The notes beneath the pieces are model-generated. The model made no database searches, was not told the origin of the DNA, and saw nothing but the letters and a program-made list of their open reading frames with translations. A stretch of DNA of 64,000 nt, from NCBI RefSeq assembly GCF_038095995.1, contig NZ_CP146005.1, positions 124,001-188,000 on the forward strand. Reading direction: 5' to 3'. The first letter of the stretch is position 1. Each line of letters starts with the position of its first letter. A program made the translations under genes and the position numbers. This DNA comes from Mesomycoplasma ovipneumoniae (GTDB taxonomy: Bacteria; Bacillota_I; Bacilli_A; Mycoplasmatales; Metamycoplasmataceae). This document shows positions 44,715 to 56,725 of this stretch, piece by piece.

Positions 44715-47700
44715 ATGCCTAAAAATACTAATAGATTAGCAATAGCACTAACCGCTGTTGGCGGTATTGCTATTTTTGCAACAACTATTGGGCTTGTAAC
44801 TCGAATTCGCTATACAGGAGAAAATCCCCGAGCTGAGTTAGAAAATTTAGTTTCTCGAGTCCAAAATGTTGCCTTTAAATCTGATGTCTTTGATGATTCT
44901 ACCACATATAGTCAAATAAAAGCACAACTTTTTGACCAAAGTGGAAAATTATTAGCTGGTACAGATTTAAATAAATTTATATCTTTTTACACACAGGTTA
45001 ACTCCAAACTACGTAAATTTGAGCCAACTTTTGCACCAAATAAGCCATTTTTAGAATTTATTGACTTAATTCCAAATGATAATGATCAAAGTTTTGAGCT
45101 TCGTTTCCGTGCAAAGCACCAAATTGACAACAACCACACAGCATTTTCAACAATTATTTCTAAAAAAGTTTCTTACGCACAACGTTCACAATTTGCTCTT
45201 GCCGAATTTAATTCAAACTTAGAAAAAATAACCAAAAGTTTCAAAGAAAATATCCAAAATCTAAGAAGAACAGATTTTGGTTCAAGTGTTATAAATCCAA
45301 GTTTAACAGACCAAAAAATTGCATCCTTAACTCGTGCTGAAGATTTTGCCGCTGATATTAATAGAGCCGGAACTCAAAGCGAAGCTGTTGAAAAAATAAG
45401 TCAATATTTCCCTGATTTTCAAAAATTAATCAACGAATTAAATTTTGACAAAAATAATTTTTTTGCTTTCAAACAAGGAACAATTTACAATTTTAGTTTA
45501 GAAAAACATCCTGGAACAAATAATTTTATTTCAGTTGGTCCAAATTCAGTTCCTAGTTTTTTAGTTAAGGCTGAATTAAGTGATGATGCAAAATTTGAGC
45601 TTAAAAATTTCAATATCGAAGATGCCCAATTGCTTGAAAAAATTGACTTAGTTCCGCAGGGTAGTTCAAGTTTTGAATCAGGTCAAGGTCAAGAGACTGC
45701 TGAAAAACAAGCTAAACAGGCAACTTATTTTGCTGATGTAGACGATATTTTATCTAAAATTTCACTCAGAAAATTACAATTTATTGATTTTAAAGTCGGA
45801 AGTAACCCAGTTACTGATCAAGCTCAAGTTCAAGCCACAACTCAAGCTAGCTTATTAGTTTCTGGAAATCCAGAAATTAGACAATTAGTTCAAGTTGCCG
45901 CTGATCTTACCCAAGCTCAGACCCAGCCTCAAGCTGAGCAACCTACTGGGCAACAAGGAAGCACTGGAGAACAAGGAAGCGCAGGGACAGGAGGAATGGC
46001 AGCTGCAGGAGGAGCAGGATCAACTGGCGCAACCACAGAACAACAACCTGACGGACAAACTGGCGAACAACAACCTGAAACTACTCCAGCTGAACCCGAA
46101 GACGAAACAAAGGAATTAGTCAAATATCTTGAAATTTCAACTCGCACTATAAATGATTTTTTTGCTAGTTTTAATAAAAAAATATATTCTTCTGTTAGAG
46201 AAAAATCTAAAGAAGTAGTAGATAAAATAAATTCTGAATTATTAATTAAGCCAATTTCCCTTGATTTCGGTGAATTTAATAAATATTTTGACAAAAAACA
46301 ACCTCAAGGTGTTGATTTTTATTTAGATCTTTCTAAGGCACAAGAAAAAGATGGCGTTAATTCAGACAATTCAAATCTTGAAATTCCGGTTGTTATTAAT
46401 CTTTATTCAAGTTTTTTTGGTGACACAGAAAACAAACTTTTAGGATCTAAAACTTCAGTTTTTGAAATTCCTAATTTCAAGAAGGTTATGGCAGGGTCAG
46501 CAGGAACAGGTACAGATATTGCTTCTAATTTAGATACAGAGCGAAAAACATTCTATAATCTTGACGGTTTACCTACAACTTCTTCTTCTCAACCAACTTC
46601 AGTTACTGTTTCAACAGCAGCCGCAGCAACTACCCCAGGAAATAAACAAATTAGAATTGGTTCAACAACAGCTTATATTTCTAAAACTGAATTAGAAAAT
46701 TTAATTGGAACTACTCAAACTAGTGGAACTGGTGGAGAGGGAACCGAGCAAACTCCCGAATCAAAAGCTCCTAAATTTGAAGAAATTAAGAAAATTATTG
46801 GAAATCCTTTCCAATATGCCTATGATTTTGATGCAAATGAGTCAATGCTAAGAGCTTGAGTTGGACAGCAAAAATTCCCTAAACTCGAAGATTTTGCAAG
46901 TTTTACAGAAAATAATTTCATTGCATCAGATTACAAAATAAAATCACTCAGATCTGATAAATTCTTCAAAAATGAATATGATGTTGCTTCCTTTTATGCG
47001 TATTTAATCCAAAAAGAACCTGCTCAGGTTTTAAATTATCTATTTGAAATTGCTAAAGCAAATGGTTTAGTTGATAAAAATGCTTCAATTAATCTAAATG
47101 ATATAATAGATAACAATATTTTCAAAATTGCCTCAGATGTTAAATTTAATACAACTGAAACTAACCCAGTTTATTCGCTTGATTTTAACAACCAGTTTTT
47201 AGGTTTTGATTCTCGTGGTTGAATTTCTAATCTATTTTTACCAAAAACTGTTTGGGATAAAACAAAAACTTTAATTAATGACAGTGATATTTTTAAACAA
47301 TTAAATCAATATTCAGCTGTAAAAGTTGAGTCAACTTCAACAACTAGTTCAACAGATGCAAGTTCAGGAACAGGCGATGGACTTTATAAATCATTGCAAG
47401 AAGCTGCTAAAAAAATTAAAGAACATCTAAAAACACAAAGTTCCTCAATTTTAAAAGCCGGTGCTGATGGATCTAGTTCTGGCGGTGGTTCTGCTGGTGG
47501 TGGCGGAGGAGGCGGAGCTGGTGGTTCAGGTTCAGCCGCTACTTCAACTACTCCAACTTCAATTGAATCTGAAATCAAAAAGTTCTTCAGTGAAAAAACA
47601 CAACCACTTACCACTTTAAAAGATTTATTGCTAGCATTTTACTTTAAAGCTAAAGAATTAACCAACTTTAGTGCTTGATCAAAATTAGGTAATGATCTAG

Positions 47701-48272
47701 ATTATAAGATTGTTTTTGAAAAACAGTCAACTTCAGGTTCAGCTTCAACAGGTGGAGGTGAAACTCTTACCACACCTTCTGGACTTGAGGACTATAAATT
47801 AACCTATTATTACAAGGTTTTTGACAAAAATACCGGTGTTGATAAATATCAAACTCCAAAAATTGACTTAAATTTATGAGTTAATAAACAAGATACTCAA
47901 AGAACTGAAAGAGATGAATTAAATAAAGCTGTCTTAAGTATTCCGCCATCATTTTCGCTATTTTATCTTAAAAAAGAAGAATTTGACAAGCTCAAAAAAG
48001 ACGGATCTACTGAAGGTACTGACAGTAAAACCTTTGAACAAACCGATGCATTCAAAGAAATCCAATCAAAAATTCAAGAAAACAATAAAGATCTCAAACT
48101 CTCAGTTGTTTCAATAGACGAAGATAAAATCAGTCCGCAAAAATTCAAAGTTGTGAATTTGCAAATCGAAAAAACTACACCAACAGCTGGCGAAGGTTCT
48201 TCAACTGGTCAGTCAGTTAAATCAAGTCTTAGTTTCCAAGTTAGAATTGCACTAGACGATTTAAAACAATAA
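44715..48272 (+). CDS. P97-family adhesin paralogue
   Basis: A 1185-residue surface protein. The N-terminus has a single helix (about residues 8-28, IALTAVGGIAIFATTIGLV) followed by RIRYTGENPRAELENLV, similar in layout to the M. hyopneumoniae cilium adhesin P97. It lacks a lipobox. Two low-complexity stretches, rich in Gln/Gly/Thr/Ala (about residues 395-465) and Gly/Ser/Ala (about 915-945), stand where P97 proteins carry variable repeats; the codons there are visibly more GC-rich than the rest. I do not see the heparin- or cilia-binding repeats of P97 itself. P97-family proteins are cleaved on the cell surface and bind host glycans and plasminogen. It is followed at 33 bases by a P102-family partner. 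Confidence 0.82.
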
Positions 48273-48305
48273 TAAGAAAATTTCTACCATTTTAAAGGAG
48301 AAAAA

Positions 48306-51300
48306 ATGTTAAATAAAGAAAATAAATCAAAAAGTATAAAAACAATAATTTCAACAGGTTTTTCGATCACCGCAATTCTTACAACAATCGTTGCAGTTCC
48401 TATTGGACTAACAATTTTTGAGCGTTCATATAGTTCACAAATTTTTGGAAACGTTGATAAAAATGAAGTTGTCAATTTAAAAACTCAGTCTACCTTTAGC
48501 GAAGAAGATTTTATTAAAGCTCTTAATGAACTAAAGTTACATGACCAGTACAAAAATTTATCAGCAAAAACAGCACTTGCACTGGCTAAAAATCCTTCAT
48601 ATGCATTTAATTTTTTAAATGCATATGACTTTAGTCCAATAACTAAACATAATTTTCGGGTAGTTTTAGACATTGAAAAAGCAAGTCCTTCTGGCACTGA
48701 AGTAAAAAATGTTGTAGTTTATGCTCATTCAGATCAATTCAAACTTACTTATTCAAAACAGACTGATCTTAAAGGCTTTGGTCAAAGTGATAAGGCTGAT
48801 GGTGATTTAGTTGGATTCCAAATTGATCTTGAAAAGTCAAAACTAGAACTAACAGGCACAAAAAATTCTAATTTAGTAGCTTCTGAAGTTGCTTTTAAAT
48901 TGGACAATGACTTTCAAGCTTTTTACAAAAGAACACGTTCAAAATCACAAGCTTTTTCTGATGCTTTATTCCAAAATGGACTGGCTTATAATTTAGTTAA
49001 TACTTTAGGTCTGCCTTCAATTTTGGAAAAAGGTTATGTTTTAGCACCAAAAACAGTTGAAAACCAAAAAGCTAAACAAGAAAAAATAGTTATGGTTGGC
49101 GATTCAGACACCAAAAGAGTTGATAGTCTAATGAAAGTTGAAAACTTAGTTTTCAAAAATCTTAATGATAATGCCGGAACTCTTTCAATTGCTTTTGAGC
49201 TAAAAGATCCAACTGGCAAACTTATCAAAGAATTTGACTTTCCAATTTTAGGAATTAAAAAATTAAGCGATGATGTAAAAACTGTCGAGCAAAAAATTCT
49301 TACACAATTTACCGATTTTGTTCAATTAAAACCACTAGTTCAAATTGCGCTTGTCAAAGATAATCTAAGTTTGGCCCAAATTGTCTACAAAACCGATAAT
49401 AACCCCGTTAATCTCGCCACAGTCTTGAACAAAATTACGCAAAACTCACAACAAAATGGACGACAGAGCCAAGTTTCAACCCAACTTTTCCAAGATCCAG
49501 GGCAAAATTCACAACCTAATAATGCCAAAGTTGACATAAACCGCCAAGATTTAAGCGCGTTTTTCAATTTAAAGTCTGAAAAATTCCAAGTTCCTGGACT
49601 TGATGGTTATTATGTTAAAATTAATAATATTAAATTAGCAGAAAATTTAACCCAAGCGCAAAAAGATAAACTTGTACAAGAAAATAAAGTTTCTTTTGAG
49701 GTTGATTTTCAAATAGAAAAACAACTAAATATTGAAGCTCCTTACCTTGAAAGTGAATTTGTTAAGTCAAATTATCCAAAAGTTCTTGAATCTTCACTTG
49801 CAAGTTTAGGAAAAGGAAATGATTCTAAATTTGTTTTAGTTGACCTTGGTTCTTCAAAATCTAATGTTGAAGTTCAACTTGATTATGATGAAAATCAGCG
49901 AAAAGTTTTAAATGCTGTTTTAAAACAAAATTCAGAAGTTGACTTTACAAATTTAGACAAAATTGATCCTCAAGATCCAAAGTTTGCAAACTTTAATCCT
50001 CTAGCTAAAACTTTTGAATTCAAAGAAAATCCTAATGGTCCGAAATTAACTTTAGAATATGTTAAATCACTAGTTTCAGAAGTAGTTGAAGATGCCAAAA
50101 AACAAAAAACTTTTACCGAAGTAGCTAAAAAACTTTTCATTTTAGATTTAGGAATGGAGCCAGAAAGTGCCAGTGCTCTTCAAAAATATATAGATCTAAA
50201 CAAACCAAGATTTGAACCAACTACAAAGAGTGATAGCGAAAAACCAGCAGAAGGTGAGAAAAAAACAGAAGAAGGAGCGGGCAAAGGATCCGAAGGTCAA
50301 CCAGAAGGATCTCAACCACCAGCTGCAGCAGCTCCAACTCCAGGTGCTGCCGCCCCTGCCGCCGGTTCTGCTCCCGCAGCCGCTCCTTCCGGCGCTACCT
50401 CTACCTCTACCGGACCCCAAACAACCTCATCAACAACAACATTCCAAGATGATCCTGCTAAAACTAAAGATGATTCAACCACTAAAACTAAAACTGAAAC
50501 AAATGAAGTTTCAACCTTTAAAGGTTTAGGTGTTGAACTTTGAGCATTTTTACAAAAATCTAATTATTCTGCACTTGGTCAAACTGATTATCAAGCAGAA
50601 GTAGTTACAAAATCTAATAGTCAAATTGATGTAATTCTTAGTTTTGGTCCAAAAACCGAAACAGAGCAAAAAGATTCAAATCCTAAAGCTATTTTCTCAA
50701 TTACACAATTAGAAAATGATGCTGATTATGATGTCTTAAGAAGTTATAATCCAACTGTATTTTTTGATTTTCGTCAAAATCAAAAAACAGATGGAAGTGA
50801 TAAAATTACAAAAATACAACCACTTAACCGTGGCGATGTAACAATTGATCTTGAAAAAGATGAAGAAAATGTTGCAACTAAAGACGGATTATTAGTAAAA
50901 AAAGCTGTTGAAATTAAAGAGGTTCCTACAACACCACAGGAAGCGGCAGCTGCAGAAGCAACAACAACTGCAACTACTGAAGCTTCCAAAAAACAAATTC
51001 TTGAATCTGGAGTAATATTCCTAGCTTTCCAACCGCGTAATATTAACAACGATAAAAAACATTATTTAATTGCATCTGAGGACGGTAAAGGTATTTTTAT
51101 TAAAAAAACCAAATTAGGTGACGGAAAAACTGAGAAATTTGTTTTAGGGCTTGATGAAAATCCGGGCTACACTTCTAATGGAAGTACAAAAGTTGATTCA
51201 ATCGTTGCTTTAATTTCCGGTGCTGATGGTGAAGCTGATACAAGACTCCAATTTAAAGAGCCAAGTTCAACTTCTAGTTCTGATGGTGGTTCAGGTAATG

Positions 51301-51785
51301 GGGCTACCGCTGAGGCAGAAAATATAGTTCAACTAATTTTTGGATTTGCTCCGCCAAATCCTTTCAGACAAACTAATGTAAATAAGGAAGAAGCCGATGA
51401 CTTTGACTTTATTAAAGATGGAGATTTAATGTTCCTAACTTTAATAAAGAATCATAATAAATGGACAATTTGACTTACTTCATCGAAAGCAAAAAATCCT
51501 TACAGTCAAAGAATTTCTAGCTCCTTAGACCTAAGATTTTCACCGGTTGATCATGCTAAAAATCTAACCTGAACTCATTTAGGTCCTAGAGTTGAATCAA
51601 CTTCAACAACAGGTGCATCTGGAGGATCTGGTGGAACTCAAACTCAAGCTGCCACAGCCCCAACTACCCCTCCAACACAAATCTTGTTCAAAGGTTTTGC
51701 CGTTTATGACTCACCTACTTTAGCAACAAATGTTGAAACAGTTTCAAACTTAAATAATCTTTTTATTAAAAAATTCATTAAATAA
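48306..51785 (+). CDS. P102-family adhesin paralogue
   Basis: A 1159-residue surface protein, second gene of the pair. The N-terminus has a hydrophobic anchor (about 15-36) and the segment GLTIFERSYSSQIFGNVDKNEVV, which I associate with the P102 family. Length fits. A Pro/Ala/Gly/Thr-rich stretch occupies about residues 640-730 and a second Ala/Thr stretch lies near 875; both could be cleavage or linker regions. P97/P102 genes usually occur as two-gene operons, as here. An AAAGGAGA precedes the ATG. A strong terminator follows at 51811. Confidence 0.8.
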
Positions 51786-51804
51786 TTTTTTAATAAAATA
51801 AATG

Positions 51805-51900
51805 ACAAATAAAAAAGTAAACTTTTGTCCTTAAAAGTTTACTTTTTTGTATTAATAGTAATACTTTATATTAAAATATAAAATAAATATTATAATTATT
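51805..51900. repeat. Left 96-bp direct repeat with terminator
   Basis: This 96-base stretch recurs without visible difference at 52327-52422. It includes a strong terminator (arms AAAAGTAAACTTTT and AAAAGTTTACTTTT, 51813-51846) and a TATAAT (51891-51896). The two copies bracket the 426-bp element, so both signals are duplicated. Confidence 0.9.
51811..51848 (+). terminator. Terminator of the adhesin operon
   Basis: A near-perfect 14-base stem (AAAAGTAAACTTTT with AAAAGTTTACTTTT) with a six-base loop and a T run, 25 bases past the P102-like stop. A duplicate is at 52333-52370. Confidence 0.85.
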
Positions 51901-52326
51901 CCCGAGTTTCCCAGTTTTAAGACAAAAATTCACTTTTTAGTGAATATAAATATGAAGAAACACCCGTAAATCGGTGTTTTTTTAATGTAAAACCTTAATT
52001 TTATAAGTAGCATTTGGTAGCATTTTAAGTAATTTTATGGTATAATTATAAATTATGAAAAAACAAAAATTAACTAAGTTGGTTTAGTATCGATGTTGCA
52101 AAAATTAAGACAAAGGGTTGAATTTAACACTTTAGATCAGCAAATTATATTTAAAAAACACGATGGTGTCCCTAGCGATCCAAACATTTGAAATAGATAT
52201 GATTTTTACTTTGATATCTTAATAAATCACTAATAAAATTGTAACCAACTTTTACCAAAAAACTTAAAAAAGTCCCTAAAACCGGATACTTTTTTAAAAT
52301 TACCTTATGAAACTGGGAAACTCGGG
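51901..52326 (+). mobile_element. 426-bp inverted-repeat element, copy 2
   Basis: This has the same length and apparently the same sequence as 31376-31801, with ends CCCGAGTTTCCCAGTTT and AAACTGGGAAACTCGGG. The near-identity of two copies 20 kb apart points to recent movement. The direct repeat flanking it is 96 bases, against 25 for copy 1. Confidence 0.88.
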
Positions 52327-52422
52327 ACAAATAAAAAAGTAAACTTTTGTCCTTAAAAGTTTACTTTTTTGTATTAATAGTAATACTTTATATTAAAATA
52401 TAAAATAAATATTATAATTATT
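52327..52422. repeat. Right 96-bp direct repeat with promoter
   Basis: The second copy of the 96-base repeat. Its TATAAT at 52413-52418 ends nine bases before the ATG of the small membrane protein, so this copy keeps that gene's native promoter. Confidence 0.9.
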
Positions 52423-52427
52423 ATATT

Positions 52428-52757
52428 ATGCGAACAAATCCTTTTTATTCTGGAATTAGACTAATAGATCTTCCACAACCAGTTTTGATTAGTCTTTCTG
52501 TTATTTTCTTTGTTCTTGCGATAGTTTCAATTTCATTTCACAAATATACAAGAAAAAAAATTCAACAATACAAAGAACTTCAAATGGAAGATTGAAAAAG
52601 AGAAAATCCGGGCAAAAAACATTTTACTTATGAGCAAACAAAAATGTTTTTACCCGCTTGACAAAGAGCAAAATACAATGCCCATATTTTTTTGTGCGTA
52701 ATTTTTGTTGTTGGCGGTTTTGTTTTTGCATTTGGCAACACCTTAACAACTTTATAA
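52428..52757 (+). CDS. Small two-helix membrane protein
   Basis: A 109-residue frame hidden by two TGA codons. Hydrophobic helices lie at about residues 18-36 and 87-106, with a charged loop between them (QYKELQMEDWKRENPGKKHF). I recognise no family. The TATAAT at 52413-52418 ends nine bases before the ATG and there is no Shine-Dalgarno, so the message is nearly leaderless. A terminator at 52864 separates it from nrdF. Its position between the adhesin operon and nrdF gives no functional clue. Confidence 0.72.
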
Positions 52758-52863
52758 GTCTAATTTTATTATTTTTGTCTTTAAAATTATTTTTTCTTAG
52801 TTTTTCCCAAAAGCTGGCGGCGTTGACAATAAAATTTTTAATTTATTCACCCATCAAATATCA

Positions 52864-52891
52864 AAAAATCCTATAAATTCATAGGGTTTTT
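52864..52891 (+). terminator. Terminator after small membrane protein
   Basis: The arms AAAATCCTA and TAGGGTTTT (one G-T pair) with an eight-base loop end in a T run, about 110 bases after the stop. Confidence 0.65.
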
Positions 52892-53023
52892 TTAATTTTT
52901 CAAAATAAAAAAAAGAAAAAAAATAAATTTAAAAATAAATTTTTCTTAAATGACTTTTCTTTTTGGTAAAATTATAGTCCATTTAATTTTAATTATTTAA
53001 ATAGCTATTTAGAGGTGGGAAAA

Positions 53024-54070
53024 ATGAGTCAAGAAAACAACAATTCAAAAATTAAACAAAAAAATGATTACTATAACCTTTCAGTTTCGCCTCTGGAATA
53101 TGCCTATAACAATTTTTCGGGCAAAATGCGTTCAGTAAACTGAAATGTCATCAATGATCCTAAAGATTTAGAAGTTTGAACCCGTGTAGTTCAAAATTTC
53201 TGAATTCCAGAAAAAATCCCGCTTTCAAACGATTTAGAATCATGAAGAAGTCTGTCACCAGAATGACAACAACTTGTAACCCGAACTTTTACTGGCCTAA
53301 CTTTGCTTGATACAATTCAGGCAACAATTGGTGATGTAGCCCAAATTGGTCATTCTCTGACCGATCACGAGCAAGTTATATATGCTAATTTTGCCTTTAT
53401 GGTAGGAGTTCATGCTCGTTCTTATGGTTCGATTTTTTCAACCTTTTGTTCAAGTGAAGAAATTGAAGAGGCACACAATTGAGTAATAAATAATGAAAAA
53501 TTACAAAAAAGAGCAAGAATTCTAATCCCTTTTTATGTTGGAAAAGATCCTTTAAAATCAAAAGTTGCTGCCGCACTAATGCCTGGTTTTCTACTTTATG
53601 GCGGTTTTTATCTTCCTTTTTACCTTTCTTCAAGATCAAAACTGCCAAATACTTCTGATATAATTCGTTTAATTTTACGCGACAAAGTGATCCACAATTA
53701 TTATTCAGGCTATAAATATCAAAGAAAAGTTGAAAAATTAAGCCCTGAAAAACAAAAAGAAATGAAAGACTTTGTTTTTGATTTACTTTATAAATTAATT
53801 GACTTAGAAAAAGATTACTTATATGACTTATATTCTGAAGTTGGAATTGCTGAATCTGCAATAAAATTTAGTCTTTATAATGCTGGCAAATTTTTACAAA
53901 ATTTAGGATATGACTCACCTTTTACAAAAGAAGAAACTGAAATTGAACCTGAAGTTTTTAGCCAATTATCAGCCCGGGCAGACGAGAATCATGATTTTTT
54001 CTCAGGAAATGGTTCTTCTTATGTAATGGCACTTGCTGAAGAAACTGAAGATGAAGACTGGGAGTTTTAA
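53024..54070 (+). CDS. nrdF: Ribonucleotide reductase beta subunit, class Ie (VPK) type
   Basis: A 348-residue radical-generating subunit that pairs with NrdE. Of the six usual metal ligands three are replaced: FMVGVHARSY has Val127 where Glu is expected, MPGFLLYGGFY has Pro187 for Glu, and LRDKVIHNYY has Lys221 for Glu. Asp96, His130 and His224 remain. The radical tyrosine is Tyr134. This Val-Pro-Lys set is the one described for metal-free class Ie enzymes of Mycoplasma, in which NrdI turns the tyrosine into a DOPA radical. The tail DEDWEF is the NrdE-binding C-terminus. An AGAGGTGGG Shine-Dalgarno precedes the ATG. It is followed at one base by nrdI. Confidence 0.95.
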
Positions 54071-54071
54071 A

Positions 54072-54527
54072 ATGGAAAATAACAAAAAACCCTACGAATT
54101 AGGCGATTATTCCAAACCTAAAGGCGAAATTTTTCTTGTTTATTTCTCTTCAATTTCTAATAATACTCACCGTTTTATTGAAAAACTTGGCTTTAAAAAT
54201 CAAAGAATTCCAATTGATATTGACTCTCAAATTCAAGTCAATCAAGATTATGTACTTTTTTGTCCTACTTACAGCGGCGGAAAAGGTGAAACAAGCGGTT
54301 CGGTACCAAAACCGGTAATAAAATTTTTAAATAATGAACAAAACCGTAAATTTTGTAAAGGAGTTATTGCCTCTGGAAACACTAATTTTGGCGATACTTA
54401 CGCTCTTGCTGGCCCGGTTTTGTCAAAAAAATTGAATGTCCCTTTTTTATATCACTTTGAGCTCTTAGGGACTTCTGATGATGTTATTAATGTTAAGACA
54501 ATATTAAATAATTTTTGGGAAAAATAA
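54072..54527 (+). CDS. nrdI: NrdI flavodoxin-like activase
   Basis: A 151-residue flavodoxin-like protein. The FMN-phosphate loop is SSISNNTHRF, and the later loops PTYSGGKGE and ASGNTNFGDTYA surround the flavin. NrdI supplies superoxide or peroxide to its partner NrdF; with a class Ie NrdF it is needed to oxidise the active tyrosine. The ATG at 54072, one base after the nrdF stop, fits the family; an upstream ATG at 54033 would overlap nrdF. It is followed directly by nrdE. Confidence 0.95.
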   Translation: MENNKKPYELGDYSKPKGEIFLVYFSSISNNTHRFIEKLGFKNQRIPIDIDSQIQVNQDYVLFCPTYSGGKGETSGSVPKPVIKFLNNEQNRKFCKGVIASGNTNFGDTYALAGPVLSKKLNVPFLYHFELLGTSDDVINVKTILNNFWEK

Positions 54528-56690
54528 ATGAAAACACACGACAAAAATCACGCTTTTAGTTCCAGTAGTTCTGAAAGTTATATTAGCCTAAATGCAAAGG
54601 CCAAATTATTTTCAAAAAATCCAGATGCATATAAATTTGATATTTTAGCCGGGCAAAAATATATTAGTGAACATATTGAACCTCGCTTTAAAGTATTTAA
54701 TTCGTTCAAAGACCGAATTAATTTTTTGCTTAGCCAAAATTATTATGACCCTAAAGTCATAAATCAATATTCATTTGAACAACTTGAGGAATTAAATCAA
54801 AAAGCTTGAAGTTACAATCATTTTTTCCCTTCATTTATGGGTGCTTTTAAATTTTATTCTTCATATGCCCTAAAATCTGATGATAATCTAACATATTTAG
54901 AACATTTTCCTGACCGGGCTTTGTTAAATAGTTTATTTTTGGCTAACGGAAATTTTGAAGATGCCAGAGAAATTCTTGAGCAAATAATGCTAGGCAGATT
55001 TCAACCAGCTACCCCAACTTTTTTAAATGCAGGAAAACTAAGAAGAGGAGAGTTTGTTTCTTGCTATTTAATTAGAGTTGAAGACAATATGGAATCAATT
55101 TCGCGGGCAATTACAACTTCTTTGCAACTTTCAAAGCGTGGTGGCGGAGTTAGTGTTTTGCTGACAAATTTACGTGAACTAGGGGCACCAATTAAAAACA
55201 TTGAAAATCAAGCAACAGGTGTAATTCCTGTCATGAAAATACTTGAAGACTCCTTTTCGTATGCAAACCAACTTGGACAACGTCAAGGTGCCGGGGCTGT
55301 TTATTTAAATGTTCACCATCCAGATATTCTTTCTTTCCTTGATACAAAAAGGGAAAATGCTGATGAAAAAATCAGAATAAAATCGCTCTCGCTGGGCGTT
55401 ATAATCCCAAATATAACACTAACACTGGCTAAAAACAACGAGCAAATGGCACTTTTTTCTGTTTATGACACCGAAAAGTTTTACAAAAAACCTTTTAGTG
55501 ACATTTCAATCAGTCAAGAATACTACAAAATGTTAGATAACCCCAAAATTAAAAAAACCTTTATTTCAGCAAGGAAATTATTTCAAACAATTGCTGAATT
55601 ACAATTTGAAAGCGGTTATCCTTATATTTTATTTGAAGACACTGTTAATGATGCAAATGCTCATCCTGATCGGGTTGTAATGTCAAATTTATGTTCAGAA
55701 ATTACTCAACCTTCAACTCCAAGTTCTTATTTTCCTGACCTAAGTTTTAAAGAAATTGGCCAAGATATCTGTTGTAATTTAGGTTCGCTAAACATCGACA
55801 AAGCTATGGAATCAGGTAAAGATTTTCAAAAAATGGTTCACTATTCAATTATCGGACTTGATAGTGTCTCAAGAAATTCTGATCTTTCAGTTGCCCCTTC
55901 AATTCAAAAAGGAAATAATTTGAATCACGCAATTGGACTTGGAGCTATGAATTTACACGGTTTTTTAGCCAAAAACCAAATAATGTATGACTCAGAAGAA
56001 GCCCTTGACTTTACAAATATTTTCTTTTATTGTCTAGCTTTTTCGGCCTTTAAGTCTTCTTTAGAATTAGCAAAAAAATTCGCACCTTTTGCCGGTTTTG
56101 AAAAAACCACATTTGCCAGCGGCAAATATTTTGAAAAATACACAAAAGTTGAGCCTTCAACTTTTGTGCCAAAAACCGCTAGAATTCAGCAACTTTTTCA
56201 AGACTATCAAGTTGCAATTCCGACTCAAGAGGACTGAATTGAACTTGTAGAGCAAATTAAAACTCACGGAATTGCCAATTCACATTTAATGGCAATTGCT
56301 CCAACTGGGTCAATTTCTTATCTTAATTCTTGTACCCCTTCATTGCAGCCGGTTGTTGCCCCTGTTGAAGTTAGAAAAGAAGGAAAATTAGGACGAATTT
56401 ATGTTCCTTCATACCAATTAGGACCAAAAACATATGACTTTTACCAAAAAGGAGCATACGAACTTGGACCAATTCCAATTATTAACATCGTTGCCGAAGC
56501 CCAAAAACACGTGGATCAGTCAATTTCAATGACATTATTTTTAACTGATAAGGCAACAACTCGCGATTTAAATAAAGCATATATTCATGCCTTTAAAAAA
56601 GGTTGCAAGTCAATTTATTATGTAAGAATTCGCCAAGACGTCCTTGAAGATTCAGAAAACTATGAATTTTGCGAGTCTTGTGCCGTTTAA
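54528..56690 (+). CDS. nrdE: Ribonucleotide reductase alpha subunit
   Basis: A 720-residue catalytic subunit reducing ribonucleoside diphosphates. Active-site cysteines are visible in FVSCYLI and SNLCSEITQ, with the radical path residues in the barrel and the shuttle pair CESC at the very C-terminus. The N-terminal ATP-cone is absent, as is usual for NrdE. One TGA tryptophan near residue 94 and another near 570 split it under the standard code. It starts at the base after the nrdI stop, giving an nrdF-nrdI-nrdE operon. No nrdH is seen here. Confidence 0.97.
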
Positions 56691-56720
56691 TTTTTCAAAA
56701 TAAAATTATTTTGAAAAATT
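56689..56720. terminator. Bidirectional terminator between nrdE and dut
   Basis: A perfect 15-base palindrome (AATTTTTCAAAATAA and its inverse, two-base loop) lies between the convergent nrdE and dUTPase genes and ends in T-rich DNA on both strands. Confidence 0.75.
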
Positions 56721-56725
56721 ATTGT

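Noticed and set aside
45929-46294. Antisense frame rich in Cys, Ser, Pro and Val
   Set aside because: It is the complement of the low-complexity region of the P97-like gene; such repeats open frames on both strands. The same holds for 47384-47614 and 50196-50420.
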